Below are positions 1 to 6,621 of a stretch of DNA of 13,732 nucleotides, in pieces. The stretch's first letter is position 1. Every line of letters starts with the position of its first letter. Origin of the DNA: Vulcanimicrobiota bacterium. GTDB lineage: Bacteria; Vulcanimicrobiota; Vulcanimicrobiia; Vulcanimicrobiales; Vulcanimicrobiaceae. The stretch covers positions 1 through 13,732 of the forward strand of contig PMUE01000301.1 of the NCBI GenBank assembly GCA_003167055.1, in the 5' to 3' direction. A model generated the notes under the pieces. It was not told the origin of the DNA, did no database searches, and saw only the letters and a list, made by a program, of their open reading frames with translations. Position numbers and translations under genes: made by a program.

Positions 1-774
1 CCCGGCGATTTCCTCATCGCCGCCGGTGCACAGGGCGAAGCGCGTACGCACGTGCCCAAATTTATCGACGCGGGTGCGCGGGTTATCGATCTTTCGGCCG
101 ACTATCGCTTCGACGACAGCGCGGCCTATGGACTCTCGGAGTGGGAGCACAGCGTAATCGCCGACGCGAAGTTGGTCGCCAATCCCGGCTGCTATCCGAC
201 GGCAGCGCTGCTCGGGCTTCTGCCGGTGAGGGCATTGGGAACGCGGCCGGTTCAACTGATCGTCGACGCAAAGAGCGGTATCACCGGCGCCGGGCGTAAA
301 CCCGCGACCGGCTCGCTCTACGCCGAGGTTGCCGGCGACATCCGCGCGTACGGCGTCGACGGGCATCGGCATCAACCGGAAATCGAGCGCCGCCTGCATT
401 CGTTCGAGATACATGCGCCGTTAGTGTTCACGCCGCACGTCGTGCCACTCTCACGCGGCATGCTGGCCGACGCATATGCGGTCTTCGATCGCGCGCTCGA
501 CGAAGCGGCGGTGCGCGACGCGTATGCAGCGGTGTACGCTGGGAGCCCGTTCGTGCGAGTGCTCGAGGGCGAGCGCGTGCCGAACGTCGCCGCCGTCGTC
601 GGCACCAACGACGCTGAAATCCGCGTTGACGTCCAGGGGAATGTCGTGCGGGTGATTTGCGCGATCGACAACTTGGGCAAAGGCGCGGCCGGTCAAGCCG
701 TGCAGAATCTCAACATCATGCTGGGGTATCCCGAGGAGACCGGATTGCATGCTCGCGCAATTGTCGCAGGATGA
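1..774 (+). CDS. argC: N-acetyl-gamma-glutamyl-phosphate reductase (5' truncated by window)
   Basis: ArgC reduces N-acetyl-glutamyl-5-phosphate to the semialdehyde with NADPH, the third step of arginine biosynthesis in the cytoplasm. The reading frame is open from base 1 and the gene begins before the window; roughly 85 N-terminal residues, including the Rossmann nucleotide-binding loop, lie outside. Visible family features are VIDLSADYRF, the active-site cysteine in NPGCYPTA (codon 190-192), the KSGITGAGRK segment, the catalytic histidine region GHRHQPEIE, the FTPHVVPLSRGM segment and the C-terminal DNLGKGAAGQAVQNLN. In the upstream part, AAGAQG stands where most ArgC proteins have a LPHG-type turn. 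The 3' end overlaps argJ by 26 bases, indicating an operon. A downstream GTG at 52 should not be taken as the true start. Identification is secure. Confidence 0.97.
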   Translation, partial: PGDFLIAAGAQGEARTHVPKFIDAGARVIDLSADYRFDDSAAYGLSEWEHSVIADAKLVANPGCYPTAALLGLLPVRALGTRPVQLIVDAKSGITGAGRKPATGSLYAEVAGDIRAYGVDGHRHQPEIERRLHSFEIHAPLVFTPHVVPLSRGMLADAYAVFDRALDEAAVRDAYAAVYAGSPFVRVLEGERVPNVAAVVGTNDAEIRVDVQGNVVRVICAIDNLGKGAAGQAVQNLNIMLGYPEETGLHARAIVAG

Positions 775-1969
775 CGAGGTTCGGCTCGTCGCCGTTCGCG
801 GCGGCATTGGAGCGGTGCCGGGCGTGCGTTCCGCCGGCGTGCACGCCGGTATCAAGCCGCGCAAACGCGACCTTGCGGTGATCGTGTTCGATGCGCCGCA
901 AGTCTGCGCATCGGTCATCACTACGAACGAGATCAAAGCGGCGCCGGTGTTAGTGAGTGCCGAACACATCGCCAACGACGGCGTGTTCCGGGCGATCGTC
1001 TGCAACTCGGGCTGTGCGAATGCATGCACCGGCGAGCGCGGCGATCGCGACGCGCGCGCAACCGCGCGTCAAGCCGCTGCCTTATTGAAAGTCTCCGCGA
1101 CCAGCATCATCGTCGCCTCGACCGGCGTGATCGGCGTTCCGTTGCCGATGGACCGCGTCCAGCGCGGTCTCGAGCGCGCGATCGAGCAGCTCGAAAACGG
1201 GATCAAGTCGAGCAACGACGCGGCTGAAGCGATCATGACCACCGATCGCGTGCCCAAGCTTGCCGCCTACGAATTTTACATCGGGGAGAAGAAATACGTC
1301 GTCGGCGGGATCGCTAAAGGCTCGGGCATGATCGCTCCAAACATGGCAACCATGCTCGCGTTTGTGGCGACCAATTTCCCGATGTCCGCTGATGCGTTGC
1401 AACGCGAACTGCGCGAAGCGGCCGATGCTTCGTTCAACATGATTTCGGTCGATGGCTGCATGTCGACCAACGACGCCCTCTACGCCTTCGCGCCGGCCGG
1501 CGCAAAAGCGCCGCCCGCACCGTTCGTGCGCGCCTTGCACCAAGTGTGCACGGATCTTGCGCTCGCGATGGTGGCCGACGGTGAAGGCGCGACCAAGACG
1601 CTGACCGTGCACGTGCGCGGCGCAAAAGACGTGGCGCAGGCGCGTACGATCGGACGCGCGGTGATCAACAGTAATCTGGTGCGGACCGCGCTCTATGGGG
1701 AGGATCCGAACTGGGGCCGCATCATCGCTGCGGCGGGCTCGGTGAATGCCGGAGTCGATCCCGAGACCTGGTCATTACAGCTCAACGGTAAAACCTGGGT
1801 CGAGCGCGGCGCCATCGAGGCCCTGAGCGAGGCCGAAGCGCACCACGAGCTCGAGGTGACCGATATCGTCGTCGATCTGCATTTAGGGATCGGCGAGGCG
1901 CACGCCACCGCGTGGGGCTGCGATCTCTCAAAGGATTACGTGCGTATCAACGCGAGTTACCGTACATGA
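749..1969 (+). CDS. argJ: Bifunctional glutamate N-acetyltransferase / amino-acid acetyltransferase
   Basis: ArgJ moves the acetyl group from N-acetylornithine to glutamate, closing the cyclic arginine pathway, and in bifunctional members also acetylates glutamate from acetyl-CoA. The 406 residues match the usual family length. The autocleavage site is visible in KGSGMIAPNMATMLAF: Thr201 (codon 1349-1351) is the expected N-terminal nucleophile of the beta chain after self-processing. Other conserved pieces are NSGCANACTG, ASTGVIG, SVDGCMSTND and the DPNWGRI block near the C-terminus. The ATG at 749 is used because the protein then runs into RSAGVHAGIKP at the normal distance; a GAGGAG lies about ten bases upstream. 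It overlaps argC by 26 bases and its stop overlaps the argD start (ATGA). Whether it is mono- or bifunctional cannot be told from sequence alone. Confidence 0.98.
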   Translation: MLAQLSQDDEVRLVAVRGGIGAVPGVRSAGVHAGIKPRKRDLAVIVFDAPQVCASVITTNEIKAAPVLVSAEHIANDGVFRAIVCNSGCANACTGERGDRDARATARQAAALLKVSATSIIVASTGVIGVPLPMDRVQRGLERAIEQLENGIKSSNDAAEAIMTTDRVPKLAAYEFYIGEKKYVVGGIAKGSGMIAPNMATMLAFVATNFPMSADALQRELREAADASFNMISVDGCMSTNDALYAFAPAGAKAPPAPFVRALHQVCTDLALAMVADGEGATKTLTVHVRGAKDVAQARTIGRAVINSNLVRTALYGEDPNWGRIIAAAGSVNAGVDPETWSLQLNGKTWVERGAIEALSEAEAHHELEVTDIVVDLHLGIGEAHATAWGCDLSKDYVRINASYRT

Positions 1970-3174
1970 GCGACGACGCACTGCTGGCAAACTATAATCG
2001 TGCGCCGATTACGATCGTGCGCGGCGAAGGCTGCTACCTGTTCGACGACGAGGGGCGGCGGTATCTCGATTTCATCGCGGGCATTGCCGTGTGCGCACTC
2101 GGTCATTGCCATCCGTGGATCTCGCAAGCGATTGCCGAACAGTCGCGCACGCTGGTGCATGCGAGCAATCTCTACCACCACGAACCAGCCGGGACACTTG
2201 CCCACGAGCTCGTAACGCGCAGCGGACTATCACGCGCGTTCTTCTGTAACTCCGGGACCGAGGCGAACGAAGCCGCGATCAAACTCGCGCGCAAGCGCGC
2301 GTTTCGCAAGGGCGAGCCCGAGCGCACCACGATCCTGGCCTGTACCGGCTCGTTTCACGGGCGCACCTACGGTTCGCTGGCCGCCACGGCGAACGACCAT
2401 TATAAGGAAGGTTTCGGCCCGATGCCCGAAGGCTTTGCCTTCACGCCCTTCAACGACTTCATGGCGCTCGACAAGAACTTCAATAGTTCGGTCGCGGCGT
2501 TCATCGTTGAGCCGGTGCAAGGCGAGAGCGGCGTGCATCCGGCGAGCGTGGAGTTCCTGGCGATGGCGCGACACTTGTGCGATAAGCACGGCGCGCTTCT
2601 GATCTTCGATGAGATTCAATGCGGTATGGGCCGGCTCGGCCCGCTATTTGCGTTTCAGCGCTTCGGCGTCACGCCCGACGTTGTCACGATGGCGAAGGCG
2701 CTCGCCAACGGCTTGCCGATCGGCGCAATGCTGGTCGGACAAGATGCCATCGACGCCTTACAGCCGGGGGATCACGGCACGACCTTCGGCGGTTCGCCGG
2801 TGCCGTGCGCCGCCGCGCTCGCGCACTTGCGCGTTCGCGACGCGATCGACCTCGAATCGTACGTCGCGATTCGCGAAGTGCAGTTCATGGCGCGCCTGAC
2901 CGATCTGGCGCTGGCGTTTCCCAATGTGATCGCCGGACTGCGCGGCATGGGTCTCTTGTGCGCGCTTGCGTTAAATGAGAAGTATCCGGTCGCCGACGTC
3001 GTGACCGCGCTGCGCGAACACGGACTGCTGGTCGGGAGCGCAGGCGGGAACTCGCTTCGCTTCGCGCCGCCGCTGATTCTGAGCGAAGAAAACATCGACG
3101 AAGCGTACGAGGCGCTCTACGAGGTCTTCTCGCGAATTCAAGAGGGCAAGCCCGCGGCAGCGTTGGCGGGCTAG
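1966..3174 (+). CDS. argD: Acetylornithine aminotransferase
   Basis: A class III PLP aminotransferase that makes N2-acetylornithine from the semialdehyde and glutamate; many members also serve as succinyldiaminopimelate aminotransferase in lysine synthesis. The 402 residues are the normal ArgD size. Visible motifs are NSGTEANEAAIKLARK (Ser96-Gly97-Thr98, phosphate binding), FHGRTYGSL, EPVQGESGV, the cofactor-binding Asp215 in IFDEIQCGMGR, the Schiff-base Lys244 in TMAKALANGLP, and TTFGGSPVPCAAALA. The ATG at 1966 is chosen because it shares the ATGA with the argJ stop (four-base overlap) and gives MSDDALLANYNRAP, a typical N-terminus. A GTG at 1912 would add 18 residues lying inside argJ. No Shine-Dalgarno is evident, so translation is probably coupled to argJ. 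It is the last arg gene visible. Confidence 0.98.
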   Translation: MSDDALLANYNRAPITIVRGEGCYLFDDEGRRYLDFIAGIAVCALGHCHPWISQAIAEQSRTLVHASNLYHHEPAGTLAHELVTRSGLSRAFFCNSGTEANEAAIKLARKRAFRKGEPERTTILACTGSFHGRTYGSLAATANDHYKEGFGPMPEGFAFTPFNDFMALDKNFNSSVAAFIVEPVQGESGVHPASVEFLAMARHLCDKHGALLIFDEIQCGMGRLGPLFAFQRFGVTPDVVTMAKALANGLPIGAMLVGQDAIDALQPGDHGTTFGGSPVPCAAALAHLRVRDAIDLESYVAIREVQFMARLTDLALAFPNVIAGLRGMGLLCALALNEKYPVADVVTALREHGLLVGSAGGNSLRFAPPLILSEENIDEAYEALYEVFSRIQEGKPAAALAG

Positions 3175-3189
3175 CAATACCATCCCTCT

Positions 3190-3209
3190 GGGAGACGCAA
3201 GTCCCTTTT
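3190..3209 (+). terminator. Possible intrinsic terminator after argD
   Basis: Sixteen bases after the argD stop, GGG(A)GAC and GTCCCT can pair around a GCAA tetraloop, with one bulged A, followed by TTTTA. This resembles a short Rho-independent terminator for the arg genes. The T tract is only four bases and the stem is short, so it may be weak. An alternative hairpin, TCCC-TCT-GGGA at 3183-3193, uses the same GGGA and would exclude it. Confidence 0.4.
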
Positions 3210-3246
3210 AGACCCAATTTTATGGTCCATTAGTCCCAGTTTTCTA
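3201..3246 (+). repeat. Three degenerate copies of a GNCCC(A)-TTTT motif
   Basis: Three short related units stand close together in the leader of the HPt gene: GTCCCTTTTAG at 3201, GACCCAATTTTA at 3211 and GTCCCAGTTTTCTAG at 3233. The region is much more AT-rich than the flanking genes. The copies could be binding sites for a regulator or parts of an RNA fold (GACC at 3211-3214 can pair with GGTC at 3224-3227). No known operator is recognised. Confidence 0.35.
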
Positions 3247-3250
3247 GGAA

Positions 3251-3284
3251 ACCACATTCCAGCCAGCTAGAGTGGAAGTGTGGT
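3251..3284 (+). promoter_or_regulatory. Long imperfect hairpin before the HPt gene
   Basis: ACCACATTCCA (3251-3261) can pair with TGGAA-G-TGTGGT (3273-3284), giving an 11-bp stem with a single bulged G and an 11-base loop. It ends 11 bases before the ATG at 3296 and contains the alternative GTG starts at 3272 and 3278. It could be an operator for a dimeric repressor or an RNA hairpin that affects ribosome access. Confidence 0.45.
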
Positions 3285-3295
3285 GGCTGAATAGC

Positions 3296-3649
3296 ATGGG
3301 CGAAGAGCCCCCGCGCGGCAAAGACATCTTGGACCGGGACCGGCTGCGCGACGTTCTCGGTGACGACGCGGCGACGCGCGAATTTCTGATGAGCGTGCTG
3401 CCGAACATGGCGCAGCTCTGTGCGCGGATCGAAGCGGTGCGCGATAGCTCGGCGCTGCGCGAACTTGCGCACGAACTCAAGGGCGCGGCGGGAAACATCG
3501 GGGCACGGGAATTGGCCGCCGCGGCAGCGGCGCTGGAATCGGCGCTGAAGATCGGCGCCCCCGAAGCGTCGCATGCGATCGAAAGCGCGGTGGAACATAT
3601 TCTCGAAGCGTGCACGCGCTTTTCGGTCGCCGTTCGCGAGATCAGCTGA
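3296..3649 (+). CDS. Orphan histidine phosphotransfer (HPt) domain protein
   Basis: A small single-domain HPt protein. HPt domains carry phosphoryl groups between response-regulator receiver domains in phosphorelays and act in the cytoplasm. From the ATG at 3296 it is 117 residues, the usual size. The signature LAHELKGAAGNIGARELA places the phospho-accepting histidine at residue 59, inside a four-helix, Ala- and Leu-rich protein with no membrane segment. An alternative GTG at 3272 would add eight residues; the ATG is preferred because the GTGs lie inside a hairpin and GGTGG precedes the ATG at a usable distance. No histidine kinase or response regulator is encoded nearby, so its partners must be elsewhere. 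It follows argD on the same strand after 121 bases that hold a terminator-like hairpin, so separate transcription is likely. The family call is good; the pathway is unknown. Confidence 0.86.
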   Translation: MGEEPPRGKDILDRDRLRDVLGDDAATREFLMSVLPNMAQLCARIEAVRDSSALRELAHELKGAAGNIGARELAAAAAALESALKIGAPEASHAIESAVEHILEACTRFSVAVREIS

Positions 3650-3672
3650 CGGTCACGCACTCCCCGGCTAAC

Positions 3673-4323
3673 CTAAGAATGTAATCTAACCTTCACCCAG
3701 TGTGCGCCGATGAGCTCCAGCACCGCGGCCTGCGGACGGAACACGAGCATGTACATGTTGTAACCTCTTTGCGTAGCGGACTCCGACGATATTCCCTCGA
3801 CGAAGAAAAACTCGACGGTAGGCTTTCCACGAGCAAAAAATATGGTGCCATTATGTAGGATCTCTTTTGTGTAGCCCGCTCCGAGGTCAGGAGCAATGAC
3901 TTGCACGACCCTCGCCAGCCAATCTACCGGCGATTGGTAACCCTCATGCGCCAACGTTGAGCCTCCCGTCGGGACGATCGCAAACTCATCGGTAGCGTCG
4001 GCGCTGGCCACGTAAAATCGGACATCTGGCTGCGTCGTAACAGCACGGTAAACTTCGTACTGGCTAGGAAACGGCGGCACTTCGAATAAGCGCGTGACAG
4101 CGGAACCCCGCTTGGCCACCGACGCAAATTCCGATGGCGAAGCGGCGGCGCGGATGAGTCTTCGCGCGGTGCTCGCCAGATCAAACGGTTGTGGATGTGT
4201 CGGGGGCGCTGACGCCAACGGCGCCTCCGCCCCCCGAGCCCAAAAGAGCAAAGCCAGAACCAAGACGGCCACGCTAGCAACGTAGCAGACTGCGAGCCGC
4301 GCCATCAAGTGAGGGAGCGTCAC
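3673..4323 (-). CDS. Membrane-anchored or secreted protein of unknown function
   Basis: I do not recognise a family. The frame encodes up to 216 residues, with one strongly hydrophobic stretch near the N-terminus (VCYVASVAVLVLALLF) followed by a Pro/Ala-rich linker and a soluble domain of about 150 residues. This suggests an uncleaved anchor or a signal peptide with the domain outside the membrane. Part of the gene is less GC-rich than its neighbours (about 50% in 3841-3900). The start is uncertain. The GTG at 4323 is 20 bases from the only good Shine-Dalgarno (GGAGGGG, 4344-4350). The ATG at 4305 gives the neatest signal sequence but is further still, and the codon correctly spaced from that SD is ATT (4336-4338, in frame). 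It ends tail-to-tail with the HPt gene, 23 bases away, and starts head-to-head with the solenoid gene. Confidence 0.62.
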   Translation of the reverse strand: MTLPHLMARLAVCYVASVAVLVLALLFWARGAEAPLASAPPTHPQPFDLASTARRLIRAAASPSEFASVAKRGSAVTRLFEVPPFPSQYEVYRAVTTQPDVRFYVASADATDEFAIVPTGGSTLAHEGYQSPVDWLARVVQVIAPDLGAGYTKEILHNGTIFFARGKPTVEFFFVEGISSESATQRGYNMYMLVFRPQAAVLELIGAHWVKVRLHS

Positions 4324-4343
4324 GACGGCCGAAACAATGTGTG

Positions 4344-4378
4344 CCCCTCCGCTGTAATTGTTGCGTGAAACGGAGGGG
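4344..4378. promoter_or_regulatory. Palindrome containing both divergent ribosome-binding sites
   Basis: CCCCTCCG (4344-4351) and CGGAGGGG (4371-4378) form a perfect 8-bp inverted repeat with a 19-base spacer. The right arm is the Shine-Dalgarno of the + strand gene at 4383. The left arm, read on the minus strand, is the same sequence in front of the minus strand gene. The AT-richer spacer is the only obvious place for promoters between the two genes; TGTAAT (4353-4358, +) and AACAAT (4357-4362, minus) are weak -10-like candidates. Confidence 0.5.
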
Positions 4379-4382
4379 TAGC

Positions 4383-5243
4383 ATGCGGGTTGTCGCGACG
4401 CTCGTGGCCGTTGAGATCGGGATTCTCGCGCTTGCAGGGTACAGTATCCGCGAGGCCTTCTCGGGCAATGCCTTGGCCGCTGGTGGGGGACGGGCCTATT
4501 TCGTCGCGAAGAGCTTCGCGCCGATTGCTGCCGGCAATGCGCCGCGCGTCACGATCGACGATCCGAATTCGGGTGTCACGATTAGCACGTCGGATGACGG
4601 CCTGGTGCACGTGAAAGACGATACCTACTTCTCCGGCATGACGCTGCGTAGCCCGGGCGATTATCCGCAGCTGACCGTCACCCAAGATGGCAGCGGCGTA
4701 CACATCTCGCGTCCGCGCGTTCACGAAGGCTGGGGCATGTTCATCGGCTTCTCGAACTCGCGCCAGCATTTCGAAGTGCAGGTGCCGGCTTCGGCCGCCG
4801 TCATCGTGAGCGAATGCGACAACGCCGAAGTCTCAGGTCTGAAGAACGGCGCAACGATCAAAGCGCTCGATGGTCGCATCGAACTGACCCACGTTGGCGG
4901 AACGATCGTCGCGCACACCGACGACGGTCATATCGCAGTCGACGACGTTACGTCGCCGGCGCTCGATCTGAGCAGCAACGATGGCTGGATCGAACTGCGC
5001 GACTTTACCGCCCAGGCCGGCGGCAAATATAGCGTCGCGACTAATGATGGGCACGTCAAAGTCGCGTTCGCCCCCGGTTCCGACGTTACGGTCGACGCAT
5101 CGACCAACGATGGCAGCGTACGCGTCGACGGCATTCGCCAGCACGGCGACGATGGCGCCCAGCAGACCGTTCGCGTCGGCAACGGCGGCTCAACGATGCG
5201 CGTTCATTCTGATGACGGGTCGATCACGATAACCACGAAATAA
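4383..5243 (+). CDS. DUF4097-like beta-solenoid surface protein
   Basis: A 286-residue protein with one N-terminal hydrophobic segment (about residues 4-20), which is a signal sequence or anchor, so the rest should lie outside the cytoplasm. The body consists of short beta-strand repeats of the form [ST]-[ND]-D-G-x-[IV]-x-[VL]. The Asp-Gly turns fall at residues 72, 163, 181, 200, 222, 243 and 278, spaced about 18-22 residues for the five central ones. This is the pattern of DUF4097/adhesin-like beta-helix proteins. No catalytic motif is seen. The ATG at 4383 is preceded by GGAGGGG four bases away and gives a clean signal sequence; a GTG at 4341 would extend upstream through that SD and is rejected. 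It is divergent from the gene at 3673-4323 and convergent with the next gene, only three bases separating the stops. Its role is unknown. Confidence 0.85.
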   Translation: MRVVATLVAVEIGILALAGYSIREAFSGNALAAGGGRAYFVAKSFAPIAAGNAPRVTIDDPNSGVTISTSDDGLVHVKDDTYFSGMTLRSPGDYPQLTVTQDGSGVHISRPRVHEGWGMFIGFSNSRQHFEVQVPASAAVIVSECDNAEVSGLKNGATIKALDGRIELTHVGGTIVAHTDDGHIAVDDVTSPALDLSSNDGWIELRDFTAQAGGKYSVATNDGHVKVAFAPGSDVTVDASTNDGSVRVDGIRQHGDDGAQQTVRVGNGGSTMRVHSDDGSITITTK

Positions 5244-5246
5244 CGC

Positions 5247-5603
5247 TTACGATCTCGAGCGACAGTGAAGTGCAGCCAACTCCGCCGAGCTCAAGTGACG
5301 CACCGAAGCGATCCCATGACCCCCTTGCCAGACAATCCCCGTGGCGACGAAGTCACCGGCTCGAAAGGCCGCCGCCGGCGCACCGTGGACGTCGAGCTCC
5401 AGATTCCCCACATCGCGATGAGGAAAGCATGCGCCGGCGTAAACAATAACATGCTGGTGTCCGGCAGACCCGACGGTGACTTGAAGCACGCTGGCAACAT
5501 CCTCGGGTACGATTGGAAACGCTGTAGTCGTGAACTCTTCGTGACTCACCGGCAACCCTGCGATCGCCACGCCCAATGTGAGCGCGAGCACCTTTACTTG
5601 CAT
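5247..5603 (-). CDS. Small secreted protein of unknown function
   Basis: A 118-residue protein with a typical export signal at its N-terminus (MQVKVLALTLGVAIAGLPVS), followed by a short domain with alternating hydrophobic residues suggesting beta strands (ASVLQVTVG, HVIVYAGACF, LELDVHG, DFVATGIVW). Two cysteines remain in the mature part. No family is recognised. The minus strand frame is preferred over a similar-length open frame on the + strand (5265-5651) because only the minus one has a signal peptide and plausible residue composition; the + one is rich in Arg, Cys and His. No Shine-Dalgarno precedes the ATG at 5603. The gene shares a 135-base divergent intergenic region with the gene at 5739 and ends three bases from the solenoid gene. 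Confidence is moderate because the gene is short. Confidence 0.58.
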   Translation of the reverse strand: MQVKVLALTLGVAIAGLPVSHEEFTTTAFPIVPEDVASVLQVTVGSAGHQHVIVYAGACFPHRDVGNLELDVHGAPAAAFRAGDFVATGIVWQGGHGIASVRHLSSAELAALHCRSRS

Positions 5604-5738
5604 GGCTATATCTGGTTCAATGCCACCTGCCTTACCCCCGGTTGTGCCTAGTTGACGCGTTTGACGGTTTCCCGAGTCACAGTAGGCAAGAGTGGTGAGT
5701 TTCGAACAGGTATGGCGGCCGATGGCCGGGAGGCTCCA

Positions 5739-6452
5739 ATGAAACGCGCACAGCTAGCTGTAGTTTCTCTTATGCTTTTGGCGGCGTTGGTGATGCCGCT
5801 TGCGGGACGGCCTGCACAGGCCATGTATCCGCAAATGTTACCGCTTTCGCAGTATATGATGGATCGAAGTGCGGAGATCGCTCTCGCCCAGACCGCCGCT
5901 CCGCCGGCGCTCGCGAAGGACGCAACCGTCCTCGTGCTCACCGCTCAAGGTTACGAGGTCGGGAAGCAGGGCAGCAACGGATTCACGTGTATTGTCGAAC
6001 GCGGCTGGATGCCGCCGTTCGATCAGAAAGATTTCTGGAGTCCGAAGTTGCGCGCACCGATCTGTTATAACGCGGCCGCGTCACGAACGGTTCTTCAGTA
6101 CACGTTGGATCGCACCAAGCTCGCCCTCGCGGGCATGAGCCGCACCCAGATTTACGCTCGTATCAAGGCCATGCCGCTCCCAACGCCCGAGCCGGGATCG
6201 ATGTCGTACATGCTCTCGAAAGAACAGCGGCTAGGTGAGAACGCCGATAGCAATTGGCATCCGCATTTGATGTTCCATCTCCCCAAGTCGTATAGTGCCG
6301 GCGACGGGGCGAGCTGGGGCGCGAACCTCACCGGCTCACCCGTCGTGTTTGACGACTCACATCATCTGAATCCCGAACCGCAGACGATTCTTATGGTCCC
6401 GGTGAGCAACTGGTCTGACGGCACGGCCGCGCCCCCAATGAAAGCAATGTAG
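5739..6452 (+). CDS. Secreted protein of unknown function
   Basis: A 237-residue protein with a clear signal peptide: MKR, a hydrophobic core (LAVVSLMLLAALVMPLAG), then PAQA with likely cleavage after Ala28. The mature part has two cysteines (FTCIVERGW and APICYNAA), an Arg-Thr segment MSRTQIYARIKAM, and a region rich in His, Trp and Asn (NADSNWHPHLMFHLPK). I do not recognise the family and see no catalytic signature. The start at 5739 is preferred because GGGAGG lies five bases upstream and the signal peptide begins there; the frame is open back to a TTG at 5652, but those 29 codons look non-coding. In the upstream region, TTGACG occurs twice nine bases apart (5652 and 5661) and may include a -35 element, though no convincing -10 follows. 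The 3' end faces the remnant of the peptidase gene. Confidence 0.75.
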   Translation: MKRAQLAVVSLMLLAALVMPLAGRPAQAMYPQMLPLSQYMMDRSAEIALAQTAAPPALAKDATVLVLTAQGYEVGKQGSNGFTCIVERGWMPPFDQKDFWSPKLRAPICYNAAASRTVLQYTLDRTKLALAGMSRTQIYARIKAMPLPTPEPGSMSYMLSKEQRLGENADSNWHPHLMFHLPKSYSAGDGASWGANLTGSPVVFDDSHHLNPEPQTILMVPVSNWSDGTAAPPMKAM

Positions 6453-6453
6453 A

Positions 6454-6621
6454 AGCCGCGTCGAGCGCGTCGAGTTGAAGAATCGTTTGCGAATCGTCGC
6501 GCGCGGCCTGCTCGAGGGTCAGAATAGCTTCCGCGTCGCCGAGTGCTCCGAGCGCTTTGATCGCCGTGTCACGTGAGGTCGGAAGCGGATCGTGCAGCGC
6601 AATCGATCGTAGTATCGGCAG
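6454..6621 (-). pseudogene. Detached HEAT-repeat tail of the M1 peptidase gene
   Basis: This stretch directly follows the peptidase stop codon (TAA, 6622-6624) in the same reading frame and would otherwise count as intergenic. It translates to 56 residues that continue the HEAT-repeat pattern of the protein before the stop, for example SRDTAIKALGALGDAEAIL followed by LEQAARDDSQ. The end of M1 proteins with HEAT repeats normally looks like this (repeated ALGxLGDxxAxxxLxxxA). The frame stays open on to a TAA at 6391-6393, but the last part lies antisense to the preceding gene and no longer looks coding. There is no start codon or ribosome site of its own. It is best read as the severed 3' end of the peptidase gene, or as a base error in the assembly. 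Confidence 0.7.

Noticed and set aside
3175..3240. Resemblance of GACGCAAG with upstream GCAATACC to a c-di-GMP-I (GEMM) riboswitch
   Set aside because: Only short pieces resemble the consensus; the second long helix and the GNRA-tetraloop/receptor arrangement are not visible, and GACGCAAGTC folds better as a simple GCAA-capped hairpin. A covariance search would settle it.
5265..5651. Open frame of 128 codons on the + strand
   Set aside because: It is antisense to the better minus strand gene with a signal peptide. Its product is rich in Arg, Cys and His, has no motif, and the frame starts without an SD.
5652..5690. Tandem TTGACG boxes as a promoter for the gene at 5739
   Set aside because: Two TTGACG copies nine bases apart are suggestive, but no credible -10 hexamer lies 16-18 bases downstream of either, so no promoter feature is claimed.
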